A stretch of 16,328 nucleotides of DNA from Bacteroidetes bacterium UBA4416 (GCA_002390745.1 DGQK01000030.1:149490-165817), one strand, 5' to 3'. Numbered from the stretch's first letter, positions 1 through 7,985 are shown. Program-made: numbers and translations. Notes: generated by a model not told the origin, from the letters alone.

Positions 1-369
1 CCAAAACAGTTTTTTGGTGCAGCACGTAAAATTGAAAATGGCGGATCATTGACCATCATTGCAACAGCGCTGGTAGATACCGGAAGTAAAATGGACGAAG
101 TGATCTTTGAAGAATTTAAAGGTACGGGGAACATGGAATTGCAGCTGGACCGCAAGATCGCCAACCGCAGGATCTTCCCTGCTGTAGACCTTACGGCCTC
201 TTCTACGCGCCGCGACGATTTATTGCTGAGCAAAGAGATGTTATCCCGCCTTTGGGTATTGCGCAAGCACCTTGCCGATATGAACCCTGTGGAAGCGATG
301 GAGTTCCTCCAGAATCAAATGAATAAAACGCAATCCAACGAAGAATTTTTAATCAGCATGAACGGGTAA
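1..369 (+). CDS. rho: Transcription termination factor Rho, C-terminal fragment
   Basis: This is the last 122 residues of Rho, the hexameric RNA-dependent ATPase/translocase that ends transcription at unstructured C-rich sites. The frame is open from the first base, so the gene begins outside the window. The fragment aligns closely, from memory, with the end of E. coli Rho. It has the FFGAAR and GGSLTIIATAL segments, the R-loop in DTGSKMDEVI (lysine equivalent to K326), EEFKGTGNMEL, the basic RR before IFPAVD (equivalent to R353) and the STR arginine equivalent to R366, which acts in ATP hydrolysis at the subunit interface. The end (AMEFLQNQM, then NEEFL) is the normal Rho terminus, so the 3' end is intact. 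Bacteroidota Rho proteins often carry a long N-terminal extension, which cannot be judged here. A DUF4199 gene follows after 27 nt on the same strand. Confidence 0.97.
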   Translation, partial: PKQFFGAARKIENGGSLTIIATALVDTGSKMDEVIFEEFKGTGNMELQLDRKIANRRIFPAVDLTASSTRRDDLLLSKEMLSRLWVLRKHLADMNPVEAMEFLQNQMNKTQSNEEFLISMNG

Positions 370-396
370 TCCCGCTTATAAAACTCAGTTAAGCAC

Positions 397-924
397 ATGT
401 TCAAGAACAGGGCCCTGCAATTTGCCATCGCGTATTCCTTACTCGTGATCACTTATAAAGTTGCCGTGATACTCAGCGGGCAGGCGTTAAGCAAATTCAA
501 TTTCTACTTCTCCAACATCTTGTCGGTACTGGCCGTTATCCCTTTTATCTTCCTGACGATAAGGTACGCGCGCCAGGACAAAGGCGGCTACATTGCCGGC
601 AATGAAGCCTTGAAAACCGGGCTCCTGATGGCTGTGATCTCAGCCGTCATTCTTTCCATATACAACTATATCGAATTTGAATGGGTGTGGCGCGATTTGT
701 CGGTAGAGTATTACCACAGCAATGAGTTCAAATTATTCCTTGAAAAGAACAAACAGATCAATCCGGCTGAGTATCCGGCCAAGATCGAAGCTGCTATCAG
801 CGAGATATCGGCCATGAAAGCGGTGACAGGCAGGCTTGCTACGCTCATCTTCATCAGCATCGGCGCTTCCTTTATGTGTGCCGTATTCTTAAAGAAAAAA
901 AAGCCGGCGTTCAGCGAAAACTAA
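397..924 (+). CDS. DUF4199 family integral membrane protein
   Basis: This 175-residue inner-membrane protein has no assigned function. It shows the DUF4199 layout common in Bacteroidota. Hydrophobic segments lie at about residues 5-27, 37-56 and 72-91, followed by a charged amphipathic stretch at about 95-138 (WRDLSVEYYHSNEF onward, then glutamate- and lysine-rich). A final hydrophobic segment at about 146-166 ends in a basic KKKK tail. The N-terminal half (AIAYSLLVITYK, then a glycine-rich turn before the third segment) is typical of the family. The ATG at 397 lies 27 nt after the rho stop, so read-through from rho is plausible. No Shine-Dalgarno site is visible, which is normal in this phylum. 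I am confident of the family and cannot infer a function. Confidence 0.8.
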   Translation: MFKNRALQFAIAYSLLVITYKVAVILSGQALSKFNFYFSNILSVLAVIPFIFLTIRYARQDKGGYIAGNEALKTGLLMAVISAVILSIYNYIEFEWVWRDLSVEYYHSNEFKLFLEKNKQINPAEYPAKIEAAISEISAMKAVTGRLATLIFISIGASFMCAVFLKKKKPAFSEN

Positions 925-938
925 ATTCCCGGTAATAC

Positions 939-953
939 GAACGGAAACCGTTC
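939..953 (+). other. Small perfect hairpin after the DUF4199 gene
   Basis: A 6-bp perfect stem (GAACGG/CCGTTC) with an AAA loop starts 15 nt after the stop of the DUF4199 gene. There is no T-run after it, so it is not a standard intrinsic terminator. It could act as a 3'-end structure or be chance. The rest of the 193-nt gap to the next gene also holds a smaller CGCTC/GAGCG hairpin at 1056-1068 and two AAGCTT copies at 1020-1035. I see no convincing promoter there. Confidence 0.35.
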
Positions 954-1117
954 ACTCATGCGTAATTTTACTCAGGTATTTTTACCCCCGTCGAATCCCT
1001 CCTATTTATCGACTAAATCAAGCTTGAAAAAGCTTAATATTTTAACACACTTTTTCGCTCATTGAGCGCTGTTTTATCGCCATTTCGTATAGTGTTTGAT
1101 ACATTTAGAAAAACTTA

Positions 1118-1555
1118 ATGTACTCAGTTATTATGTGGCGACCCCTGCTCACTGTTATTCTTTCGGTTGTTTGTTCAGCTCCATTGTTATCCCAGAACAA
1201 CGAAAAAAACCACTACCTTATTAAATTCTATTCGGTAACCGCACAGTCGAGAGCCGATATGGAATCTATGCTGTATGCCATCACCGGAGCGGCTACGGTG
1301 AGCTATGAGCCCCGCGACAGCAGCTTTGCGTTGAGTACCTACCGCCTTCTCGATAAGCAGGTCATTTCCGGGAAGCTGTTAAAGCACTATTACCCGGTGC
1401 GTTCTATCAGGCATCTGGAAGTGGACATGGATCCTTTTCCGGTAATGAGGCAGAGCGGCGACAAGGAGGCCGATGCCATCCTCTATGAAAAAGAAAAACA
1501 GGCCTGGGTAAAGAACTATCCGGATGAATACAAAAAGATGCTTGAGAAAAAATAA
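1118..1555 (+). CDS. Small secreted protein of unknown function
   Basis: A 145-residue protein I do not recognise. The N-terminus is a signal peptide: W7-R8, a hydrophobic run to about residue 24, then LLSQ, with probable cleavage near residue 26. A second in-frame ATG at 1133 (residue 6, MWRP) would give a more conventional short signal peptide and may be the real start. The mature part alternates strand- and helix-like segments (HYLIKFY, then RADMESMLYAIT, then TVSYEP, then FALSTY). This order resembles a beta-alpha-beta-beta ferredoxin-like fold such as HMA or NIL domains, but no CxxC metal site is present and the fold is only my inference. The last 35 residues are charged and helical, ending KKMLEKK. 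It ends 36 nt before the large T9SS gene and may be co-transcribed with it. It has no T9SS tail, so a periplasmic location is most likely. Confidence 0.7.
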   Translation: MYSVIMWRPLLTVILSVVCSAPLLSQNNEKNHYLIKFYSVTAQSRADMESMLYAITGAATVSYEPRDSSFALSTYRLLDKQVISGKLLKHYYPVRSIRHLEVDMDPFPVMRQSGDKEADAILYEKEKQAWVKNYPDEYKKMLEKK

Positions 1556-1591
1556 GCGTTCCTATTCAAAAGATCTCCCAATTATAATAGT

Positions 1592-4500
1592 ATGAAAAGA
1601 ATTCTATTTGCTTTTGTAGCTTCTCTCTTATCGCTATATTCTTTTTCTCAAAGCGACCTGTGCTCCGGCGCAACCGTTATTTCCCCGGGCAGCACCTGTG
1701 TTAATACCTCTTATTCTGTTCCCCAGGGTTTTGCAAGCGAGATTGCCAACCCTTCCTGCGGCGCACCTGTCAGGGATGGCTGGTACCAGTTTACGGCAAG
1801 CGGAACTTCCTGCACGATCACGGCTACAGCCAACAGGGATTTAGGGCTGGCCGTGTATACAGCCTGTAATGCCGGGGGATTTGTAGCAGGCACCTGCGTG
1901 GATGCAGGGGGCTCGGGCGCTTCAGAAACGGTGAGCTTTTCCACTGTTGCAGGCCAAACCTACCTGATCAGGGTGATGCGGATGAATACAGGAAGTAACA
2001 ACATGACCGGAAATATATGTGTGACCAGTCCTCCTCCCGCAAACGATCAGTGTGCCGGCGCAACCTCGGTAACCTGCGGAGGCACGTACCTGGGCTCTAC
2101 AAGCCTGGCTACGGCTACCAATGACCCTACCGGGACCTGTGGCACAACAGGCGTCACCCCGGGTGTATGGTTCCGGTATACAGGCACCGGACAGATCGTG
2201 ACGGCCAGTTTATGCGGCTCGTCTTACGACACCAAGATCCAGGTGTATTCAGGCACCTGCGCCTCGATGACCTGTATTGACGGGAATGACGATTACTGCA
2301 GCACACAATCGCAGGTAACATTCAATTCGGTTACCGGCACTAATTACTATATTTTTGTGGGGGGCTTCAGCGGCGCTACTGGTTCCTACAGCTTGTCGAT
2401 GAGCTGCGTTACACCTTCACCACCCGGCTGCTCCGCATACACAGCGCCCGCCAACGGTTCCACCATTCCCTGCCTGAGCACCAATTTTACCTGGAATGCT
2501 CCGACTACAGGCGGCGCAGCCACGCAGTACCTGCTGTTTTTCGGCACGGATGCAGCTGCCACTAACATCAATAATGGCACCAACATCGGGAATGTACTTA
2601 CCTACAGCACTCCCGCGTTATTGCCGAGCACAACCTATTACTGGAAAATTGTGCCTCAAAACGGTGCAGGTTCTGCTACCGGTTGCCAAACATTTTCGTT
2701 TACAACCGGAAGTGCGGTAGTAGCGAACGACGACTGTACAGGAGCTACACCTCTCATTTCGGGGGTCACGCTCAGCGACAATAATGCATGCGCCACGGAT
2801 GAAGCGCCTTTGGCTGCCGCGTCCTGCTGGAGCGGTGGTTCGGTAAACAGCCTGTGGTATTCCATCAACGTTACCGGAGGAACCCTGGGGGTGCTTACCA
2901 CTTCCGGAACCCTGGCCAATACACAACTGGCAGTATACAGCGGCGGCTGTGCTGCATTGACGCAGGTAGCCTGCAATGTGAATGCACCCGGCGCCGGCTG
3001 CGGATCATCAACGACCACCAATTCGCAACTGAATTTAACAGGCCTTGCCAACGGGACGTATTATATTCGTGTGGACGGAAGAAACTCCTCTACCGGCGGC
3101 TTTTCGATCATGGCCGCTACCACAGGGAATGTAGGGACGGGCCTTGCCGTTCCGGGCCAGGATTGTACGAGCCCGATCACCCTGTGCAACAATCCTACTT
3201 CCATCGGAAATCCGGGTTATCAGAATACAGGGAACATTTGCGATTTTGGATCAGGTGGCAACTGTACTTCCGGTGAAAAAAACTCCATGTGGCTTGAGAT
3301 AAACATCCTGACAGGAGGAAACTTCAACTTTAATATTATCCCGAATGATTATACAGGTTGCAATAGCGAAACGGATTACGACTGGGTATTGTTTAAAACA
3401 GTAGGTTCGGGTACCATCACCAACTGCGCCAATATCCTAAGTACCAGCGGAGACGGCGAAACATCCTGCAATTTCAGCAGCCTCGGCGTTACGGGGATAG
3501 CTCCCGGAGGAAACCAGCCCACCTCGGGCATTAGCCCTGCTCCTTCTGCGGGATGCTACGACGCCAGTTATGAACCCACCATCACAGTAGCTGCCGGCGA
3601 CCGCTTCCTGCTGGTGATCCAGAATTACTCGGGCAGCACTTCGGGATTTACCTTGAGTTTTCCTACCGGCCTGGGGCTCGCTACGGTGAACACGCTTGCC
3701 CCTACCCAGGTGATCTGGACAGGAGGCGCCAATACAACGTCTGTAACCAATACCACGAACTGGGGCGGCTGCACCACGCCAAACTGCAGCCCGGGAGTAG
3801 ATGCAATTGTCGCTGCTTCAGCTACGGTTCAACCCATCGTGGCGGCAAACCTAAGCGTGAAAAGTGTGACGATCAATCCGGGCGCAACGCTTACCATCAA
3901 CGCTAATGTAAAGCTGGATGTGTGCGGTGATTTTGTAAATAACGGGAACCTGGTATGTGCAGCAGGCTCTACGGTAAACTTCAACGGGACGGGAAGCCAA
4001 ACCGTTTCCGGAAACTTAACGGGTGCCAATAAGTTCTCCAACTTTATGGTGACTAAACTATCAGGAACGGTAAACATTTTAAATGACATAGAAGCAGGTC
4101 AGGATTTCTTTACCAGCAACGCTACAAGCATTGTGAATACCAACGGGGTAAATGTCACTGTCGGCAGGGATTTCAAGAACAGCAACGGCGCTACCACTTT
4201 CACAGGCATCAATGCCAGCAGCTCACTGATCTTTAACGGAACAGGGGCACAGGTGTATAACCCTAACATGAACGCGGCAAGTCCTGTGCTGGTGCTGAAT
4301 CATGTCACCATGCAGAATACGGGTTCGGGTGTGACGATCTCTGCGACCAATTCCCCTAACATGATTCTGGGAACCACGGGCATCCTGACACTCAACTCCG
4401 GAAAGATCATTACCAATACCCGGGAAGTGGAAGTGCGCAATACGGCCATCGCCGCTGTAACTACAGGCAACACCTCGAGTTATGTGGAAGGCAACCTGAG

Positions 4501-5515
4501 GCGCTACCTGGCTTCAGGCGCTACAGGCTCTTTTGATTTTCCGGTAGGGCATGCTACCCCGGGTTATGAGCGTGCCAACGTAAACTTCGGCACGGCGGCA
4601 GCGGCCAGCGCCCTCCAGCTAGTTGCCCGTTTCGATCCATGGGGCGGCACCTTCCCGATGCCGGGAGCTCCGGGCTTTGGGCCTGAATGCTCGGTAACGT
4701 ACAACGATCCTTATCTGAACCATGGCTACTGGACCATTAACTCCTCGGCAACCAGCACCGGCAACTATACGATGACCCTTTACAACAGAGGCTATTCCAA
4801 TGCTACAAGCGGTTGGTCTATCGCCAAAAGCCCTTCAGCAGCGCCGGCATGGGCTTTACAGGGCACTTGTTTCGGCACACCGGTAACAGCGGTGCAGCGC
4901 TTGAACATGTCGGGCTTCTCCAAATTTTCGATCGTGCAATCGAGTGTTCCGCTGCCTGTAGAGCTGATCGAATTTAACGGAGAGCAGAAAGGTATATTCA
5001 ATTATGTTTACTGGCGCGCGGCATCCGAAACAGGCCTCAATCATTACGAGCTGGAAAGCTCGGCTGACGGCGTTCTCTTCAGCAACATCACGGCGAAGGC
5101 TGCTTCAGGGGTCAGTAACCAGCAAACGTTCTACAGTTACGACGATTATGCCTACTATAAGCCAATTACCTACTACAGGCTGAAGATGGTTGACGATGAC
5201 CGCAGCTACCGCTACAGCACAATTATTTCGATCGAGAACCAGGCGCAGGAAACATCTGTCGTGAATATTTTTCCGAACCCTGCCAGCAACGAGGTGAATA
5301 TCCAGATAAAAGCGCCGGGACAGAACCATGCCGACATTAAGCTTACCGACATGCTCGGCAAATTGCTGATCTACACGAAGGTCAACCTCAGCGAAGCGAT
5401 GGAAACAACATCTATCTCTACAAATGGCCTTGCTGAAGGCAGCTATATTGTTACGGTGAGCTACGATAACGAGATCCCGGTCAGCAAGAAGCTTATTATT
5501 GCCCGCAAAAACTAA
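1592..5515 (+). CDS. Large modular cell-surface protein exported by the type IX secretion system
   Basis: A 1307-residue exported protein, probably an adhesin or surface-layer component. Residues 1-20 are a signal peptide ending SFSQ. Cysteine-paired beta-sandwich modules follow, each opening with an (N)DxCxGAT-type motif, at about 21-145, 151-273 and 379-510. A fibronectin-III-like module lies between them at about 280-373 (TWNAP early, TTYYWKI late). A fourth, longer module spans about 521-692 and contains the TDYDW motif at 594-598. Residues 705-900 are repetitive (INPGATLTI, DFVNNGNL, STVNFNGTGSQTV), as in beta-solenoid surface proteins. Residues 1121-1216 form the LPVELIEF...YYRLK module often found just before T9SS tails. 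Residues 1223-1307 are a type A sorting domain: IFPNPAS start, LTDMLGK middle, GLAEGSYIV and a basic KKLIIARKN end. T9SS tails are removed during export and the protein is attached to the surface or released. No enzyme motif is visible, so adhesion is inference. Confidence 0.93.
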   Translation: MKRILFAFVASLLSLYSFSQSDLCSGATVISPGSTCVNTSYSVPQGFASEIANPSCGAPVRDGWYQFTASGTSCTITATANRDLGLAVYTACNAGGFVAGTCVDAGGSGASETVSFSTVAGQTYLIRVMRMNTGSNNMTGNICVTSPPPANDQCAGATSVTCGGTYLGSTSLATATNDPTGTCGTTGVTPGVWFRYTGTGQIVTASLCGSSYDTKIQVYSGTCASMTCIDGNDDYCSTQSQVTFNSVTGTNYYIFVGGFSGATGSYSLSMSCVTPSPPGCSAYTAPANGSTIPCLSTNFTWNAPTTGGAATQYLLFFGTDAAATNINNGTNIGNVLTYSTPALLPSTTYYWKIVPQNGAGSATGCQTFSFTTGSAVVANDDCTGATPLISGVTLSDNNACATDEAPLAAASCWSGGSVNSLWYSINVTGGTLGVLTTSGTLANTQLAVYSGGCAALTQVACNVNAPGAGCGSSTTTNSQLNLTGLANGTYYIRVDGRNSSTGGFSIMAATTGNVGTGLAVPGQDCTSPITLCNNPTSIGNPGYQNTGNICDFGSGGNCTSGEKNSMWLEINILTGGNFNFNIIPNDYTGCNSETDYDWVLFKTVGSGTITNCANILSTSGDGETSCNFSSLGVTGIAPGGNQPTSGISPAPSAGCYDASYEPTITVAAGDRFLLVIQNYSGSTSGFTLSFPTGLGLATVNTLAPTQVIWTGGANTTSVTNTTNWGGCTTPNCSPGVDAIVAASATVQPIVAANLSVKSVTINPGATLTINANVKLDVCGDFVNNGNLVCAAGSTVNFNGTGSQTVSGNLTGANKFSNFMVTKLSGTVNILNDIEAGQDFFTSNATSIVNTNGVNVTVGRDFKNSNGATTFTGINASSSLIFNGTGAQVYNPNMNAASPVLVLNHVTMQNTGSGVTISATNSPNMILGTTGILTLNSGKIITNTREVEVRNTAIAAVTTGNTSSYVEGNLRRYLASGATGSFDFPVGHATPGYERANVNFGTAAAASALQLVARFDPWGGTFPMPGAPGFGPECSVTYNDPYLNHGYWTINSSATSTGNYTMTLYNRGYSNATSGWSIAKSPSAAPAWALQGTCFGTPVTAVQRLNMSGFSKFSIVQSSVPLPVELIEFNGEQKGIFNYVYWRAASETGLNHYELESSADGVLFSNITAKAASGVSNQQTFYSYDDYAYYKPITYYRLKMVDDDRSYRYSTIISIENQAQETSVVNIFPNPASNEVNIQIKAPGQNHADIKLTDMLGKLLIYTKVNLSEAMETTSISTNGLAEGSYIVTVSYDNEIPVSKKLIIARKN

Positions 5516-5528
5516 GGGTTTATCCAAT

Positions 5529-5556
5529 AGAGCCAGGATTTGGTACTCTGTTTTTT
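5529..5556 (+). terminator. Possible intrinsic terminator after the large T9SS gene
   Basis: Fourteen nucleotides after the stop, AGAG-CCA pairs with TGG-CTCT around a GGATT loop, with a 2-nt bulge in the 3' arm. One G and then a run of six T follow (5551-5556). The stem is short and imperfect, so this is only a moderate candidate. The T-run and its position just after a long gene support it. Confidence 0.4.
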
Positions 5557-5811
5557 CAGGGTATTTTCCACCTATTTTTCTTTTTTTTCGTCTCGGTAAA
5601 TTGTTTTCCGGCCTGCCCGAAACATGATTACTACAAGATGAAACCAACATTTAAATATCTGGAAAACAAATATTTAACATTTGATTAACCTCCAGAAATT
5701 CTACCAAATCCTACCGAAATATCATTTGTTACGCCGAGATGCGTTTTTTCACATACGAATGCTTAATTAATATTTTAAGTATATTTACCTGACAGCACAT
5801 TTTTTTTAGCT
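5557..5811 (+). other. AT-rich intergenic region ahead of the second secreted pair
   Basis: About 255 nt of AT-rich non-coding sequence lies between the weak terminator and the next small secreted gene. T-rich runs occupy 5571-5588 and 5795-5808. TATATTTA at 5780-5787 matches the Bacteroidota -7 element TAnnTTTG except at the last base and would start RNA about 20 nt before the ATG at 5812. I find no TTTG at the expected upstream spacing. The promoter is therefore a weak proposal, and nothing else in the stretch looks like a gene. Confidence 0.35.
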
Positions 5812-6189
5812 ATGCCCCCGATGAAAATTTGCTTATGGTTCATCTTTTTTTGTGGCTTTCTGCAAACGAAAGCTCAGACAGGCAATGCCGATCCTTTTCA
5901 GAATTATGCGATCCGGCAGCATTATGATTCGCTGGAACTGGTGGCGATGCAGCAAAATGATCCTGCCAAACTCAGCAGCCTGCTGTATTATTACCGCCAA
6001 TCATTTGAATTTGAAACGACAGACTGCCTTTGCACGCCGCCTTCAGCTGATACCTTCGACATTTCTCAATACGAATACTTAAGAAAAAGAAATGTGCGGG
6101 TTGTCCGGTATTTTGAAAAATACGGTTTCAAACTCACACTTTTGGCCATCAATGAAATGACCTACCGATTACCCATCCATAACCCCTGA
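5812..6189 (+). CDS. Small secreted protein of unknown function
   Basis: A 125-residue protein I do not recognise. It begins with a signal peptide: MKICLW, a hydrophobic run, then TKAQ, with probable cleavage near residue 21. An in-frame ATG at 5821 (residue 4, MKIC) is an equally good start, and the MPP prefix may not be translated. The mature part is about 100 residues, rich in tyrosine and aromatics, with a CLC pair at 72-74 followed by PP. A basic, probably helical stretch lies near 88-105 (LRKRNVRVVRYFEKYGF). There is no T9SS tail, transmembrane segment or lipobox. The stop lies only 7 nt before the start of the CUB/T9SS gene, so the two are almost certainly one transcript and may be translationally coupled. 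A periplasmic or accessory role for the downstream protein is inference from position only. Confidence 0.68.
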   Translation: MPPMKICLWFIFFCGFLQTKAQTGNADPFQNYAIRQHYDSLELVAMQQNDPAKLSSLLYYYRQSFEFETTDCLCTPPSADTFDISQYEYLRKRNVRVVRYFEKYGFKLTLLAINEMTYRLPIHNP

Positions 6190-6196
6190 CAAACGC

Positions 6197-7741
6197 TTGA
6201 AAATCTGCCGCTATATCTGCCTGCTTTTCTTCATTCTGGCCCTGTTTCCGGCAGGGGCGCAGAACTACTCATCGGGTGGCGGTCCGCATTTTACCTGTTC
6301 GGGTGTTTTTTACGATCTGGGGGGCAACAGTAATTACAGCAATAACCAAAGCTATACGACAACCATTTGCCCTTCTACAGCCGGCCAGGGAATCCAGATG
6401 GTGTTCACGGCATTCAATGTAGAAGCCGGTTTCGATTTCCTGTCAGTATACGATGGCAACAGCACTTCTGCGCCCATGCTTCCAGGCTCTTCCTTTTCCG
6501 GAACAACGCTGCCGGGCACGCTCACGGCAACCTCCATCAATACTTCGGGCTGCCTCACTTTCCGTTTTTATTCCGACGGCGGCAACACGCGGGCCGGCTG
6601 GCGGGCCAATATCCTGTGCGCCCCAAAGGCGACCTACCCGACAAACATCTCACAGCAGGATTGCTCGGGGGCCGCTACCATCTGCGGCAACCAGTCACTG
6701 TCAGGTACAAGCCTCGGGCCGGGAGCATTCAATGATGTAAACTCCGGACTCGGGAACATCGGCTGCCTGAACAATTACGCTTCTAATCCGAACCGCTCGG
6801 CCGAGCACCAGTCGCACTGGTATTACTTCTCGCCGTCTGCCAGCGGCACTATAGGCATGACCATCGCCCCGTCTTCGGCAACTACCGATTACGATTGGGC
6901 GATCTGGGGCCCTTATACCAGCATCCCCTGCCCTCCGACCAGCGCCCCTCTGCGCTGCTCTGCTGCCGCAGCGGCCAACTCTACGGGTGGCGCTACCGGC
7001 CTTGGGAACGGTGCAGCTGATACGGATGAAGGCTCCGGCGGAAACGGATGGGTAGCGCCGCTGAACGTAGTCGCCGGCCAGAAATACATCCTGATGATGG
7101 ACAACTGGAACGCGACCAGCGCGCCTTACACATTGAGCTGGCAGCTGAGCGGCGGCGCCTCACTCAACTGCTCCCTCCTGCCGATTGAGCTGATCTCTTT
7201 CACCGGCAGCCAGGAAAAAGATTTCAACCGCATCGAATGGGTGACGTCCGCAGAAAGCAACCTGGATTTTTTCACCGTTGAGCGCTCGCTTGATGGCCTG
7301 GAATGGGAAAGCATTTACACCACGCCGGGCAAGAACATCAGACATGTGAACACGGCTTATGAATTTGCAGATTACGGTTTTACAGGAAATGCGATCAATT
7401 ACTACCGCCTGAAGCAAACAGATAAAGACGGAACCCTGGCCTACTCGGAAACGGTTTCGATAGAAAACAAAGCGGCCCTGAAAACACGCGTAGAAAATAT
7501 ACACCCGAACCCGACCTCGGGCAATCTGTTCTTCGACCTCTATACGGGCACCAAATCGCAGGCCTCTGTGCAAATCGTTGATGTCACCGGCAAGGTGGTG
7601 AAAGATGAAACCCTGCTGCTGGAACCCGGAAAAAACGAACTGATGGCCGATACCAAAGGGCTTGGGGAAGGCATCTACCTGATGAAGGTATACCTGGACA
7701 AGGCGGAATTTAACTATACCGCGAAGTTCATCCGGAATTGA
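6197..7741 (+). CDS. CUB-domain protein exported by the type IX secretion system
   Basis: A 514-residue exported protein. The chosen start is TTG at 6197. The frame is closed by a TGA at 6158-6160 and has no ATG or GTG between that stop and the signal peptide, so TTG fits best. Residues 1-22 are a signal peptide ending AGAQ. Residues 34-141 form a CUB domain with the classic four cysteines (C34, C58, C119, C141). Acidic residues are placed as in calcium-binding CUBs (E76, D80 in GFDFLSVYDG, D127 in SDGGNTRAGW). Residues 153-316 form a second cysteine-containing module with the TDYDW motif (230-234), shared with the larger T9SS protein upstream. Residues 328-425 are the LPIELISF...YYRLK module. 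Residues 431-514 are a type A T9SS tail (IHPNPTSG, VDVTGK, GLGEGIYLMKV, KFIRN). A binding or adhesion role on the cell surface is likely, as no catalytic domain is visible. It follows a small secreted gene by 7 nt. Confidence 0.92.
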   Translation: MKICRYICLLFFILALFPAGAQNYSSGGGPHFTCSGVFYDLGGNSNYSNNQSYTTTICPSTAGQGIQMVFTAFNVEAGFDFLSVYDGNSTSAPMLPGSSFSGTTLPGTLTATSINTSGCLTFRFYSDGGNTRAGWRANILCAPKATYPTNISQQDCSGAATICGNQSLSGTSLGPGAFNDVNSGLGNIGCLNNYASNPNRSAEHQSHWYYFSPSASGTIGMTIAPSSATTDYDWAIWGPYTSIPCPPTSAPLRCSAAAAANSTGGATGLGNGAADTDEGSGGNGWVAPLNVVAGQKYILMMDNWNATSAPYTLSWQLSGGASLNCSLLPIELISFTGSQEKDFNRIEWVTSAESNLDFFTVERSLDGLEWESIYTTPGKNIRHVNTAYEFADYGFTGNAINYYRLKQTDKDGTLAYSETVSIENKAALKTRVENIHPNPTSGNLFFDLYTGTKSQASVQIVDVTGKVVKDETLLLEPGKNELMADTKGLGEGIYLMKVYLDKAEFNYTAKFIRN

Positions 7742-7951
7742 TGCCTGAAATTTTCTGCCGGCTTGTTTTACCTGATGTTCCGCTCTATAACCACCCAGGA
7801 GCCGTTTTTAATTTCATATTAGCAGGCAAAACCAAAAATCTCTTTTTAGAAAAACCCTTTATTATAGGGAACTTAGCCGGTTTAACCGTTTAACAAACGG
7901 CTATACACAACTACAAACAGTTTCCAACCGAATAAACGCTGAGGGTTGCCA

Positions 7952-7959
7952 TACCTTTG
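7952..7959 (+). promoter_or_regulatory. Bacteroidota -7 promoter element for ssb
   Basis: TACCTTTG matches the Bacteroidota -7 consensus TAnnTTTG at every fixed position. It would place the transcription start at about 7965, leaving a leader of roughly 80 nt before the ssb ATG. I do not find a TTTG at the expected 19-21 nt upstream, so the -33 element is weak or absent. Confidence 0.55.
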
Positions 7960-7973
7960 TGTCGGCTATTTGA

Positions 7974-7985
7974 TGAAGCGCTTCA
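7974..7985. promoter_or_regulatory. Perfect 12-bp palindrome in the ssb leader (candidate operator)
   Basis: TGAAGCGCTTCA is a perfect 12-bp palindrome, 14 nt downstream of the proposed -7 element, so roughly at +10 to +20 of the transcript. That is a suitable position for a dimeric repressor. No regulator of this site is identifiable from the window. Confidence 0.4.

Noticed and set aside
1020..1035. Two AAGCTT copies 4 nt apart as a regulatory hairpin
   Set aside because: AAGCTT is self-complementary, so pairing is expected from any two copies. The stem is short and AT-rich, with no promoter tied to it.
2618..3276. Several overlapping frames on both strands inside the large T9SS gene
   Set aside because: All lie in the low-complexity Thr/Ser/Gly-rich part of a gene that reads through without interruption, so they are by-products of its composition.
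5105..5650. Minus-strand open frame (181 codons) covering the T9SS tail and the gap after it
   Set aside because: It overlaps the conserved sorting domain in antisense and has no start context or motif. The plus-strand gene is certain.
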